A stretch of DNA of 37,611 nt from an uncultured Oxalobacteraceae bacterium (GCA_946480015.1 CAMLIL010000056.1:1-37611), one strand, 5' to 3'; shown: positions 9,621 to 19,970, counted from the first letter of the stretch. The notes: generated by a model from the letters alone, not told the origin. Translations and numbers: made by a program.

Positions 9621-10097
9621 ATGAAGGGCGACAAGAACGTCATCCGGCTGCTTAACGCACAGCTGACCAATGAGCTCACCGCGATCAACCAGTATTTCCT
9701 GCACGCCCGCATGTACAAGCACTGGGGCCTGGAAAAGATCGCCAAGAAGGAATACGAGGAATCGATCGGCGAGATGAAGCATGCCGACAAGCTGATCGAC
9801 CGCATCCTGATGCTCGACGGCCTGCCCAATCTGCAGGCGCTGCACAAGCTGCTGATCGGCGAGTCCACCCAGGAAATGATCGAATGCGACCTGAAACTGG
9901 AGCAAGGCGCCCAGGTCACGGTCAAGGAAGGCATCGCCGCCGCCGAGCTGGCCGCCGATTACGTGTCGCGCGACCTGCTGCTGGAAATCCTGGAAGACAC
10001 CGAGGAACACATCGACTGGCTGGAAACCCAGCTGGACCTGATCAGCAAGATCGGCATCCAGAACTACCTGCAGAGCCAGATGGCCGGGCAGGAGTAA
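9621..10097 (+). CDS. bfr: bacterioferritin
   Basis: A 158-residue haem-containing ferritin subunit; 24 of these form a shell that stores ferric iron. E. coli numbering applies without gaps: ferroxidase residues Glu18, Glu51, His54, Glu94 and His130 and the haem ligand Met52 are all present. At position 127, where E. coli has a ferroxidase Glu, this protein has Thr (segment [10 protein letters not shown]). That could weaken the second iron site, or a neighbouring Glu could replace it. A signal-free, full-length reading frame and a nearby bfd support a working iron-storage pair. Confidence 0.95.
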   Translation: MKGDKNVIRLLNAQLTNELTAINQYFLHARMYKHWGLEKIAKKEYEESIGEMKHADKLIDRILMLDGLPNLQALHKLLIGESTQEMIECDLKLEQGAQVTVKEGIAAAELAADYVSRDLLLEILEDTEEHIDWLETQLDLISKIGIQNYLQSQMAGQE

Positions 10098-10104
10098 GCA
10101 GGTC

Positions 10105-11028
10105 TCAGGGGGCGCGCCAGCGCGCCAGCCACTTGTCGTAAAAATTCATATCGCGCGGGATCGCTCCCGCCAACGCACAGATGGCGCCGGCGAATTCGTT
10201 CGCCCGCGTCAGCGTCTGTTCCAGCGGCCAGCCGCGCGCCCTCCCCAGCAAATAGATCGCCGAAAAGGCATCCCCGGCCCCGATCGTGTCGATCACGAAG
10301 GGCGGCTGCGGATTGTCGCGGTTGACGATGATGGTGCCGTCGCCACCGAAGTAGCCCGAGCCGCGGTGGCCGAGGGTGACGATCAGGGCTTCCAGCTCGA
10401 ACATCTGCACCAGCGCCATGCAGGCCGCGCGCACCTCCTCGCTGGTCAGCGGCGGCCCTTCCGGGTCGATCGAGAAGTACCAGGCGAACAGCTTCTGCAG
10501 CTCTTCCTCGTTGACCTTGACGACGTCGGCCGCATGCAGCGCGTTGAACACGCAGCGCTCGTCGACCTGGCCTTCGCGCAGGTTCAGATCCAGGAAGCGG
10601 GTGGCGTTGGACGCCTCCAGCAGCACCATCAAGGTATCGCGCGAACGGGGCGAGCGTTGCGCCAGGGTGCCGAAGTACAGCGCCGATGGTTCCACCTGGT
10701 CGAGCGCGGCGATGGCCTGCTCGGGATGGATGTAGTCGTAGGCCTGGCCCGGCAGGATGACGAAGCGGTTGCCCTGCAGGGTGCGCTCGACCACCACGCG
10801 TCCGGTCTCTTCGATCTGGTCGACCTGCAGGCCGGCTTCGGACATGGCGAAGCGTTCGAACTCGGCACGCACCACGCTGCCGTGCTTGTCGTCGCCGATG
10901 CGGGTGATCATCAGCTGCGGCTCCATGAACGCGGCCAGATGACGCGCCACATTGAAGGGCGCGCCGCCGACGATCTGCTCGGTCAGGTAATCATCGACCA
11001 GGGTTTCTCCAAAAACCACCGTTGTCAT
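10105..11028 (-). CDS. PfkB-family sugar kinase, probable fructokinase
   Basis: A 307-residue ribokinase/PfkB-fold kinase. Near the N-terminus GGAPFNVARHLAAF is the sugar-binding GG motif (residues ~21-34). The C-terminal signature DTIGAGDAFSAIYLLG contains the catalytic Asp and anion hole. Its position directly beyond the sucrose transporter, amylosucrase and TonB receptor suggests it phosphorylates the fructose released by sucrose cleavage; substrate is inferred from context. The ATG at 11028 follows a GAGGA site. A possible terminator separates it from the transporter gene, so it may have its own promoter or depend on readthrough. Its end is 8 bases from the convergent bfr gene. Confidence 0.85.
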   Translation of the reverse strand: MTTVVFGETLVDDYLTEQIVGGAPFNVARHLAAFMEPQLMITRIGDDKHGSVVRAEFERFAMSEAGLQVDQIEETGRVVVERTLQGNRFVILPGQAYDYIHPEQAIAALDQVEPSALYFGTLAQRSPRSRDTLMVLLEASNATRFLDLNLREGQVDERCVFNALHAADVVKVNEEELQKLFAWYFSIDPEGPPLTSEEVRAACMALVQMFELEALIVTLGHRGSGYFGGDGTIIVNRDNPQPPFVIDTIGAGDAFSAIYLLGRARGWPLEQTLTRANEFAGAICALAGAIPRDMNFYDKWLARWRAP

Positions 11029-11088
11029 GTCCGCGTCCTCGTTGTTCTATGCCAAGAGGATTATAGCCCTGCGCAGTTTTGAACCGGC

Positions 11089-11109
11089 AAAAAAACGCCC
11101 GCCGTGGGC
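11089..11109 (-). terminator. possible intrinsic terminator after the MFS gene
   Basis: Read on the minus strand, GCCC-ACGGC-GGGC is followed by G and seven T residues, just after the transporter stop codon. The stem is only 4 base pairs but all G-C, so termination may be partial. Confidence 0.5.
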
Positions 11110-11114
11110 AATGC

Positions 11115-12437
11115 TTATTCGCCCGTCTTTACGCGCAAGACGGCGAGCGCTCCGCACAGCATCAGTACCCCGGCCAGGGCAATCACATGGTCCGGCTGAC
11201 CGCCCAGCAGGCTGCGGTAATACAGCGGCAAGGTGAAAATCTGGATGATCATCGGGATCACGATGAACATGTTGAAAATGCCCATGTAGACCCCGGTGCG
11301 CTCGGCCGGAATGCTCCCGGCCAGCATGATGTACGGGTTGCCCATGATGCTGGCCCAGGCCAGGCCGATGCCGATCATGGGGATGAACAGCAGCGCCGGC
11401 GTGTGAATCTGCGGGATGGCCAGCATGCCCATGCCGGCCAGTGCCAGGCACACGCTGTGGGTCGCCTTGGGGCCGAAGCGGCGAGTGAACGGCACCAGCG
11501 CGAAGGCCGCCACGAACGCCACCGCGTTGTAGAAGGCGCCCACCTGCCCATTGAGCAGGCCGGCGTCGCGGAAGCCTTGCGCGGCCGGGTCGCCGGTGCC
11601 GAACACGGTCTTGGCCAGCGACAGGGTGATGTACTGCCAGTAGCAGAACAGCGCGTACCACTGGAACAGCTTGACCAGCGCCAGCTGCTTCATCGTGGGC
11701 GGCATCTCGCGCACCGCGCTGGCGATGTCGCCCAGCGTGTGCCTCCAGCCGCGCGGGCGCGCGTTGATCGCCGCCAGTTCGGCCGGCGAGAGCGGATGCT
11801 CGGGCGTGGTCTTCACGGTCCACAGCACCGACACCAGCGAGAATATCGCACCGATGATGAAGGCGGCGATGACGATGTGCGGAATATGGCTGCCGTTGAC
11901 GGCATCCTTGTTCATCCCGAACAGCACCAGCAGCGACGGCGTCAAATAGGCCAGTGTCTGCCCCAGGCCGGTGAAGGCGCTCTGGGTCAGAAAGCCCAGC
12001 GAATGCTGGCTGGGGTCGAGCTTGTCGCTGACGAAGGCGCGGTACGGCTCCATGGTGACGTTGTTGGCGGCGTCCAGGATCCACAGCAGGCCGGCGGCCA
12101 TCCACAAGGTGGGACTGAAGGGCATGGCCAGCAGGCCCAGGCTGCACAGGATGGCACCGATCAGGAAGTACGGCGTGCGCCGGCCCCAGCGCGTGACGGT
12201 GCGGTCGCTCATGGCGCCGATCAGGGGCTGCACCAGCAGGCCGGTCATGGGCCCGGCCAGCCACAGGTAAGGCAGGCTGGCCTCGTCGGCGCCCAGATAG
12301 GCATAGATCGGACTCATGCTGCTCTGCTGCAGGCCGAAGCTGAACTGAATGCCGAAAAAGCCGACATTCATATTGACGATCTGCCAGAACGACAGGCGCG
12401 GCTTATGAAACTTCAACATGGACCCTTCCCGCTTCAT
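11115..12437 (-). CDS. MFS sugar transporter of the SLC45/sucrose-maltose type
   Basis: A 440-residue inner-membrane protein with about 12 membrane helices. The first helix region ([20 protein letters not shown]), [20 protein letters not shown] and the loop motif [13 protein letters not shown] are typical of the sucrose/maltose proton symporters related to SLC45 and to Xanthomonas SuxC. It should import sucrose from the periplasm once the TonB receptor has delivered it. ATG 12437 is preceded by GAGGTGG; a second ATG at 12419 with a weaker site would remove six residues. It is 38 bases downstream of the amylosucrase gene. The substrate is inferred from family and context. Confidence 0.87.
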   Translation of the reverse strand: MKREGSMLKFHKPRLSFWQIVNMNVGFFGIQFSFGLQQSSMSPIYAYLGADEASLPYLWLAGPMTGLLVQPLIGAMSDRTVTRWGRRTPYFLIGAILCSLGLLAMPFSPTLWMAAGLLWILDAANNVTMEPYRAFVSDKLDPSQHSLGFLTQSAFTGLGQTLAYLTPSLLVLFGMNKDAVNGSHIPHIVIAAFIIGAIFSLVSVLWTVKTTPEHPLSPAELAAINARPRGWRHTLGDIASAVREMPPTMKQLALVKLFQWYALFCYWQYITLSLAKTVFGTGDPAAQGFRDAGLLNGQVGAFYNAVAFVAAFALVPFTRRFGPKATHSVCLALAGMGMLAIPQIHTPALLFIPMIGIGLAWASIMGNPYIMLAGSIPAERTGVYMGIFNMFIVIPMIIQIFTLPLYYRSLLGGQPDHVIALAGVLMLCGALAVLRVKTGE

Positions 12438-12475
12438 TCCGCCACCTCAATCAAAAAAGTTGATCAACAATACCA

Positions 12476-14263
12476 TCATCGTTCCAGCCAGAGCATCTGC
12501 CAGGGATCGAGCCGCACCCGGTCGGGCTGGCCCGGCCAGGCACCGGCGCCAATGGCCGCCAGGCTCAAGTCGACCGGCTGGCCGGAAAAATTCGACAGGT
12601 TCAGAAAGCGCTCGCCGCGCAGCAGCGCCAGCACGGCGGCGGGCGCGTCGAGCAGCGCGCAGGGCACCCCGGCGGCCAGCGCCGGAATAGTCGCGCGCCT
12701 GACGAGCAACGCCCGCAATCCCTGATACACGCCGTCGGGATCGAAGCGCCGTGCGAGCCGCGCTTCGTCGAAGGCGGCGCGCTGTACCCAGCGGGTGTCG
12801 TGCGCGCGCTGTGGATCGTTCAGGTAGGCGTGGTCGTTGAGCATGCCGATCTCGTCGCCCATGTACAGCACTGGCAGGCCGCCGAAGGACATCGCCAGTC
12901 CGTGCAGCAGCAGCAGGCGGCGCAGGGCAAGGCTGGGATCGTCGCGTTCCATGCCGGCCAGCGAAGCGGCCGTGCCGTTGGTCTGCACGCCGCCCTGGAA
13001 CGGCACCCCGGCGGCGAAGCCGTCGCCGTGGAAGAAGGCGGCGATGCCGGCGCGCTTGCGCGGCTCGGGCGCTTCGCCGCGCAGCACGCTCCAGCCGATG
13101 TCGTCGTGGCAGCGCACGTAGGTCAGCCAGCTGGCCTGCCCGGGCAGCGCCGGCGTGCCGCGCACGACTGCGCGCAGCAGGCTGGTGTCCTGCTCGGCCA
13201 GCGCGGCCCAGCCGGCCGCCATCAGCGTGCTGTGATAGGCCAGATGGCATTCGCGCGCCTGCCCTTCGCCGAAATAGGCCGGCAGATCGGCGGTCGGCAC
13301 GATGGCTTCGGCCTTGAGCAGTACGCCCGGCGCGGCGATTTCCACGATGGCGCGCATGGCCCGCAGGATCCGGTGCGCTTCCGGCTGGTTCATGCAGTTC
13401 GTGCCTTCGCGTTTCCACAGGAAGGCGGTGGAATCGAGCCGGAATACTTCGATTCCGCGGTTGGCCAGGCGCAGCAGCGCCTGCACCATTTCCGAAAATA
13501 CCGCCGGGTTGGCGTAGTTCAGGTCCCACTGGAACGGATAGAAGGTGGTCCAGACCCAGCCCTTCAGCTCGTCCGACCAGGTGAAGTTGCCCGGCGCCGC
13601 TTGCGGGAATACCTGGCCGAGCGCTTGCTCGAAGCGCTCGGGCCGGGTGCGGTCGGGGAAAACGTGAAAGTAGTCGCGCAGCGCCGCGTCGCCTGCCATG
13701 GCGCCTTTCGCCCAGGCGTGGTCGTCGGCCACATGATTGAGAATCAGGTCGGAGCACAGGCTGATGCCGGCGCGGCGCAAGGCGGCGGTCAGCGCCAGCA
13801 GGTCGGTCTGGTCGCCGTAGGCCGGCTCGACCTCGTCGAAGCTGGCGACCGCGAAGCCGCCATCGTTCTCGCCGGCGCGGGCGCGCAGAAAGGGCAGCAG
13901 GTGCAGGTAGGTGACGCCCAGTTCGCGCAAATGGCCGATGCGCTCGGCCACGCCGCGCAGGTTGCCGCCGAACTGGCCGACATACGCGCTGTAGCCCAGC
14001 ATGTGCTCTCTGGTGAACCACGACGGCTCGGCCGCGCGGGCCGCATCCAGCGCCAGCAGTTCGGCCGGGCGCGCCGCGATCAGTTGGCCGACGGCGCCCA
14101 TCAGGGTGCCCAGCCACTGGTCGAAGCCGGGGTGCGCTCCGTACAGGCCGGCCAGGCGGTCCAGCAGGACGCTTTCCTGCGCCGCATAACGCATCGATGT
14201 CTGCGCCCGCAGAGGGGAAGGCAGCGCGGCGAGCAGGTGCTGCAAAGGAGTCGTTGTGGTCAT
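12476..14263 (-). CDS. GH13 amylosucrase / sucrose hydrolase
   Basis: A 595-residue GH13 subfamily-4-type enzyme. The three catalytic residues can be read: nucleophile Asp277 in FRLDSTAFLW, acid/base Glu319 in LLKAEAIV and the stabilising Asp387 in VRCHDDIGW. Other family segments are YVGQFGGNLRGV, the early LHLLPFL strand, SDLILNHVADDH and TFYPFQWDLNYANP. Enzymes of this group cleave sucrose and either build alpha-glucan from the glucose (amylosucrase) or release it (sucrose hydrolase, as in Xanthomonas SuxB/SuxH). Sequence by eye cannot decide which. No signal peptide is seen, so it acts in the cytoplasm. The ribosome binding site is weak. Confidence 0.92.
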   Translation of the reverse strand: MTTTTPLQHLLAALPSPLRAQTSMRYAAQESVLLDRLAGLYGAHPGFDQWLGTLMGAVGQLIAARPAELLALDAARAAEPSWFTREHMLGYSAYVGQFGGNLRGVAERIGHLRELGVTYLHLLPFLRARAGENDGGFAVASFDEVEPAYGDQTDLLALTAALRRAGISLCSDLILNHVADDHAWAKGAMAGDAALRDYFHVFPDRTRPERFEQALGQVFPQAAPGNFTWSDELKGWVWTTFYPFQWDLNYANPAVFSEMVQALLRLANRGIEVFRLDSTAFLWKREGTNCMNQPEAHRILRAMRAIVEIAAPGVLLKAEAIVPTADLPAYFGEGQARECHLAYHSTLMAAGWAALAEQDTSLLRAVVRGTPALPGQASWLTYVRCHDDIGWSVLRGEAPEPRKRAGIAAFFHGDGFAAGVPFQGGVQTNGTAASLAGMERDDPSLALRRLLLLHGLAMSFGGLPVLYMGDEIGMLNDHAYLNDPQRAHDTRWVQRAAFDEARLARRFDPDGVYQGLRALLVRRATIPALAAGVPCALLDAPAAVLALLRGERFLNLSNFSGQPVDLSLAAIGAGAWPGQPDRVRLDPWQMLWLER

Positions 14264-14331
14264 TGGTGCGGGGGTGAGGGTGCCGTGGCCCGCCGTCTTG
14301 CGAACAGGCCGGCCGCGGCGAAGGTGAGGAT

Positions 14332-16602
14332 TTAGAACGAGTACTTCAGCGTGGCTTTGACCGAGCGGCCGCTGATCGAGCGCGCGGCATGGCCGTCGCC
14401 TTCGACTTCGGTGTAGCCGATCTTGTTGAGCAGGTTATTGCCCGTCACCGCCACCATCATGCGATCGTTGATCTGGTAGTTCACGAAGGCGTTGAGTACC
14501 GCGAAAGCCGGCATGTCGATGGTGTGGCTGTCGTCGGCCCAGGCCTTGCCGGTGCCGATGACGCTGACGCCGAAGCTGGCGTCGCCGATGTGGTAGCTCG
14601 GCGAGAGCTGGTACACCGCCTTGGCCTGGCGCCGCGGAGTGTTGCCGATCACGGCTTCGCCGCCTGGTGCGGTGGCGGTGATCCTGGCATTGGTCCAGGT
14701 CAGCCCGCCAGTCATGCGGAAGGCGCCGGCATTGTATGCCGCTTCCAGTTCCATCCCCTTGGCGTCGTAGCTGTTGGCGGTGCTCTGCTGCGTGGTCGCT
14801 TCGTGGTTGGTCTCTTTGGTCTTGGCCTGGAACAGGGTGACAAAGGTGCTGATGCCGCCGCTGCGCCACTTCACGCCGCCTTCGATCTGCCTGACGGTGT
14901 TGATGTTGATCGGCGCACTGCCATCGAGCGGGGTGCCGAACAGGATACGGTCGGCGTTGAAGGACACGCCTTCGCTGGCGCGGGCAAACACCGCGAACCT
15001 GGACGAGACCTGGTAATTGCCGCCCACCGAATACGAAGTGTGGTCGATGTCGTAATCGACAAACTGCGTGGTGGCCGCATCGTAGGCCGTGCCGGCGCGG
15101 GCGATATTGGCTGTGCCGCTGGCGTCCTGCATGTCCTTGCGGACGCTGGCGTCGAAATTCAGCGGGCCCTGCTCGAAGCCGATGTTCAGGTAGGGCGAGC
15201 TCAGCTTGTACTGCACGTCCACATGGCGCATGCAGCAGCCGCCGAAGGCCGGACCGACATAACCGGGCGTGGCGCTGGCGGTGTTAAGCAGCGCCGGCTT
15301 GTCGCCGCTGGCCTGCATCAGGTATTCGTTGAAGTTCCAGGTCACTGCAAAGTCCTGCACCGAGGTGTACAGGCCGGCGGTGGCGGTCAGTTTGCCGGCG
15401 CCCGTCGAGAAGGACTTGGCCAGTTTGGTGTCGGAGAACACGGCGCCGGCGTCGTCGATCGAGGTGTTGAACACCACGGCGGAGAAAGCACGGCCGTTGT
15501 AGGCCTGGCCGGCGTTCGGTCCGGTAGCGAAGCTGTAGCTGCCGACCGTGCCGCTATTACCCGGGAACACGCCGATGAACCGGCCGGTGTTGTCGAGATG
15601 GCGGAAGTGCTCGGACAGGGTCCAGCCGTCGCCCATGCGGAACCGGGCTTCCAGGCCGAGCGTGGTGCTCTTGACCGACAGGCCGTCATTGACGTTGCTC
15701 GACACATGGCCGTTGGCGCTGTCGAGCGAGACGTCGCGCACCCAGTACGGCGAATAGAAGGTGGCAGTGCGCGGATCGATGCCCGGCACTTCGTGCACGG
15801 CGCCGTTCGATACGGTGACCGGCACCGGCAGCGCGGTCGGGGTCTTGTCGTTGAGGTGCTTGAACGACAGGCGGATGAAGCCGTTATCGAGGTCGTGGGT
15901 GATGTTGGCGCGGATCTGGCCACCCTGCTCGCTGGTCAGCCCGGTCTTGCGCACGCCTTCGCCGCTGCGGTAAAAGCCGCCAACGAAAAAGCGCGTCTTG
16001 TCGCTGATGGGCGAACCATAGTCGAAATCGAAGCGGGTGCTGTCATAGTCCAGGCCCTTCGTCAGGCCGATGCTGCCGCCCTTCTCCGTACCGGTCTTGC
16101 TGATGAAGTTGATGATGCCGCCCGGCGCATTGGTCGCCAGGGTGGAAGCCGAGCCCCCGCGCACCACCTCGAGGTGGTCCAGGCTGCCGTCGATCTTGAT
16201 ATAGGAGTCCGGCGTAATGAACTGGAAGTCGCCCGATTGCAGTACCGGCAGGCCGTCTTCCTGCATCTGCACGTAGCGCGCCCCGCCGGCCGAAATCGGC
16301 ACGCCGCGCACGGTGATGTTGGCATTGCCCTCGCCGCCCGACGACTCGGAACGCACACCGGGAATGGCGCGCAGCACTTCGGCGGCGCTGGTCGGCGCGG
16401 TATTCATGACCGTGTCCAGCTCCATGGTGGAGACCGACACGCTCGACTTCATCTTGGACGAGCCGCCCGTGGTGCCGGTGACGACGACGCGCTCCATTTT
16501 CAGTCCATCGGTTGGGACCGGGGCTTCCTGTGCGACGGCGCCGGCCATGTGCAGCATTGCCAGCGAAACGGCGGCGCTCAGGCGCTTGATCTTGCAAGTC
16601 AT
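14332..16602 (-). CDS. TonB-dependent receptor, probable sucrose uptake (SuxA-like)
   Basis: A 756-residue outer-membrane receptor. The signal peptide ends at AGAVA-QEAP (residues ~1-24). A plug domain follows (AAEVLRAIPGVRSESSGGEG, ITVRGVP, and DHLEVVRGGSASTLATNAPG), then a 22-strand-type barrel ending in the terminal Phe (KATLKYSF). Its setting beside an SLC45-like transporter, amylosucrase and LacI regulator is that of the Xanthomonas suxA receptor, so sucrose is the inferred ligand. A promoter with -35 TTGCAT and -10 GATAAT lies upstream, and a perfect LacI-type operator overlaps that -35. The ATG at 16602 has GGAG a few bases before it. Confidence 0.9.
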   Translation of the reverse strand: MTCKIKRLSAAVSLAMLHMAGAVAQEAPVPTDGLKMERVVVTGTTGGSSKMKSSVSVSTMELDTVMNTAPTSAAEVLRAIPGVRSESSGGEGNANITVRGVPISAGGARYVQMQEDGLPVLQSGDFQFITPDSYIKIDGSLDHLEVVRGGSASTLATNAPGGIINFISKTGTEKGGSIGLTKGLDYDSTRFDFDYGSPISDKTRFFVGGFYRSGEGVRKTGLTSEQGGQIRANITHDLDNGFIRLSFKHLNDKTPTALPVPVTVSNGAVHEVPGIDPRTATFYSPYWVRDVSLDSANGHVSSNVNDGLSVKSTTLGLEARFRMGDGWTLSEHFRHLDNTGRFIGVFPGNSGTVGSYSFATGPNAGQAYNGRAFSAVVFNTSIDDAGAVFSDTKLAKSFSTGAGKLTATAGLYTSVQDFAVTWNFNEYLMQASGDKPALLNTASATPGYVGPAFGGCCMRHVDVQYKLSSPYLNIGFEQGPLNFDASVRKDMQDASGTANIARAGTAYDAATTQFVDYDIDHTSYSVGGNYQVSSRFAVFARASEGVSFNADRILFGTPLDGSAPININTVRQIEGGVKWRSGGISTFVTLFQAKTKETNHEATTQQSTANSYDAKGMELEAAYNAGAFRMTGGLTWTNARITATAPGGEAVIGNTPRRQAKAVYQLSPSYHIGDASFGVSVIGTGKAWADDSHTIDMPAFAVLNAFVNYQINDRMMVAVTGNNLLNKIGYTEVEGDGHAARSISGRSVKATLKYSF

Positions 16603-16652
16603 GTCTATCTCCAGTGGATTTTTGTCTGATCGTTGTTGGGTGGTGCGAAGCC

Positions 16653-16681
16653 ATTATCAAACAACCAAAAACAAAATGCAA
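16653..16681 (-). promoter_or_regulatory. promoter of the sucrose receptor gene
   Basis: On the minus strand TTGCAT (16681-16676), a 17-base spacer and GATAAT (16658-16653) form a sigma-70-like promoter. Transcription would start near 16646, leaving a leader of about 43 bases. The -35 lies inside operator 1. Confidence 0.7.
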
Positions 16682-16690
16682 TCGATTGCA
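16677..16690. promoter_or_regulatory. LacI-family operator 1
   Basis: TGCAATCGATTGCA is a perfect 14-base palindrome with the central CG and flanking pattern TGnAAnCGnTTnCA of LacI/GalR operators. It overlaps the -35 of the receptor promoter, where a bound repressor would block RNA polymerase. The LacI gene just upstream is the natural candidate. Confidence 0.85.
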
Positions 16691-16733
16691 ATGCTGATTT
16701 ACAACAGGCGTGCACGCGCAGGTTTGCGCGCAT

Positions 16734-16747
16734 TGCAAACGATTACA
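16734..16747. promoter_or_regulatory. LacI-family operator 2
   Basis: TGCAAACGATTACA also fits TGnAAnCGnTTnCA, with one asymmetry in the arms. It lies 12 bases downstream of the lacI stop and 57 bases (centre to centre) from operator 1. Confidence 0.7.
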
Positions 16748-16759
16748 TAGGAATCAGGC

Positions 16760-17818
16760 TCACGCCGAGGTGGCGCGGACGATCAGTTCGGTTTGCAGCT
16801 GGAGCGAGGGGGCGACGGTGCCGTCGATCAGCGCCAGCAAGGAGGCGACCAGCGCTTCGGCGGCGGCCTGGACCGGCTGACGGATGGTGGAGAGCGGCGG
16901 ATGGAAGTAGGTCGACTGTTCGATGTCGTCGTAGCCCACCACGGCGACGTCGCCTGGCACGGTGCGGCCGTGCCCGCGCAGGGTATTCATCGCCGTCATG
17001 GCCAGCAGATCGCTGGCGGCGAAGATGGCGTCGTACTGGACGCCGCGGCGGCGCAGCTCCTCGACCGCCTCGGCGCCGCCGGTCGGCAGGAACGACACCG
17101 ATACGCGCAGTTGCGGGTCGAGCGGCAGGCCGTGCGCGTGGAGCGCATTGCAGTAGCCGCTGTAGCGCTGCGCTACCTCGGGCAGGTTGATATCGCCGAG
17201 GAAGGCGATGCGCCGGCGGCCGTTCCGGATCAGGTGTTCGGCAGCCTGGCGGCCGCCGCTGACGTTGTCGCTGCCGACGGTGGTGTAGAGCTGCTGCGGC
17301 AGCTGCGCGCCCCAGACCACGATCGGCACGCGCCGCGCGGCCAGCTGATTGAGCTGTTCGTGGTGGCGCCACTGGCCGATCAGGATCACGCCGATGACGC
17401 GGCCGGTGTCGAAGGGCGCGGCGGCGGCGTCGAGTTCAGCCGCGTCCACGCGCGAAATGAGCATGTCGAAGCCCTGCTCGGTCAGCGCATCGGCCAGCGC
17501 GCCCAGCATCGACAGGAAGAATGGATCGGACAGGTGCTGGCGCGTGTCGGAATCGTAGGGCACCACCACCGCCACGGTGCGGTTCTGCTTGAGCCGCAGG
17601 TTTTGCGCGCCGATATTGATGCTGTACTTGAGCGAACTGGCCAGGTCGAGGATGCGGTTGCGGGTTTCCTCGTTCACCAGCGGGCTGCGGTTGAGCGCGC
17701 GCGACACGGTCGCCGTCGACACGCCCGCCAGGCGCGCGATGTCGGCCATTTGCAGGCGTTTGCCGGCGGCGCCGGCCGGCCCGGCCTGATTGCTGTCGGT
17801 ATCCTTCAACTTCTGCAT
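16760..17818 (-). CDS. LacI-family transcriptional regulator of the sucrose locus
   Basis: A 352-residue regulator. The helix-turn-helix reads MADIARLAGVSTATVSRALN (residues ~24-43), followed by the hinge helix and a periplasmic-binding-protein-like sugar domain (VAVVVPYDSDTRQHLSDPFF onward, with GYDDIEQSTYFHPPLSTI near the C-terminus). By position and by the two matching operators it should repress the receptor-amylosucrase-transporter series until the sugar, or a phosphorylated product, binds. It begins 6 bases after the GST gene, so it is probably transcribed with that gene. The first 23 residues precede the usual LacI start; an internal ATG at residue 24 is possible but has a poorer site. 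Confidence 0.92.
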   Translation of the reverse strand: MQKLKDTDSNQAGPAGAAGKRLQMADIARLAGVSTATVSRALNRSPLVNEETRNRILDLASSLKYSINIGAQNLRLKQNRTVAVVVPYDSDTRQHLSDPFFLSMLGALADALTEQGFDMLISRVDAAELDAAAAPFDTGRVIGVILIGQWRHHEQLNQLAARRVPIVVWGAQLPQQLYTTVGSDNVSGGRQAAEHLIRNGRRRIAFLGDINLPEVAQRYSGYCNALHAHGLPLDPQLRVSVSFLPTGGAEAVEELRRRGVQYDAIFAASDLLAMTAMNTLRGHGRTVPGDVAVVGYDDIEQSTYFHPPLSTIRQPVQAAAEALVASLLALIDGTVAPSLQLQTELIVRATSA

Positions 17819-17824
17819 TGCGGC

Positions 17825-18433
17825 TTACTGGGGCACGGTGTCTTTGAACGATGGCCGCTCCGACAGCTTGTCGTGCAATCTGGCCAGGTTGGGATAGTCG
17901 CCGCGCCAGTCGATCTCGGGGAAGCGGAACGACAGCCAGCCGAGCGCGCAGCCGACCGCCACATCGGCCAGCGTGTAGTGGTTGCCCTGGCAGAAAGGCG
18001 ATTCGCCCAGGTCGGCCGACATGACGGCCAGGCCGGCGCTGACCTTGCGCATCTGGCGTTCGATCCAGGCGGCGCTTTGCTGCTCTTGCGGGCGCAGGGT
18101 GCGCTCCAGCCGCACCAGCACGCCGGCGTCGAGCACGCCGTCGGCCAGCGCTTCCCACACCTTGACGGCGGCGCGGTCGCGGCCGTTGGGCGGCAGCAGC
18201 TTGGCCACCGGCGTGAGGGTGTCGAGATACTCGACGATCACGCGCGAATCGTACAGCGGGCTGCCGTCTTCCATGACCAGGCAGGGCACCTTGCCGAGCG
18301 GGTTGGACAGATGCACGGTGGTCTCGGCGCTCCAGACGTTATCGAGCACGAAAGCGTAGTCGAGCTTTTTCTCCGCCATGACGACACGGACCTTGCGGAC
18401 ATAGGGACTGGCGAGGGAACCGATAAGTTTCAT
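17825..18433 (-). CDS. glutathione S-transferase (YibF-like)
   Basis: A 202-residue GST with an N-terminal thioredoxin-like domain (MKLIGSLASPYVRKVRVVMAEK, then NPLGKVPCLV and DSRVIVEYLD) and a helical C-terminal domain (YTLADVAVGCALGWLSF). The SPYVRKV segment resembles the YibF subgroup. Substrate unknown. It is divergent from purB and is followed at 6 bases by the LacI gene of the sucrose locus, so it may supply that gene's promoter. Confidence 0.88.
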   Translation of the reverse strand: MKLIGSLASPYVRKVRVVMAEKKLDYAFVLDNVWSAETTVHLSNPLGKVPCLVMEDGSPLYDSRVIVEYLDTLTPVAKLLPPNGRDRAAVKVWEALADGVLDAGVLVRLERTLRPQEQQSAAWIERQMRKVSAGLAVMSADLGESPFCQGNHYTLADVAVGCALGWLSFRFPEIDWRGDYPNLARLHDKLSERPSFKDTVPQ

Positions 18434-18461
18434 AGAGAAGGTTGGTGAACGATTGGCGCCC

Positions 18462-19965
<1,504 letters not shown>

Positions 19966-19970
19966 GCTGT

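Noticed and set aside
11079..14335. long antisense frames opposite the transporter and amylosucrase
   Set aside because: The minus-strand genes have membrane and GH13 catalytic motifs; the plus-strand frames are low-complexity shadows.
14389..16629. 746-codon open frame antisense to the sucrose receptor gene
   Set aside because: It shadows a clear TonB receptor, has the low-complexity Gly/Ala/Val/Arg/His make-up of antisense frames and would run through both operator and promoter.
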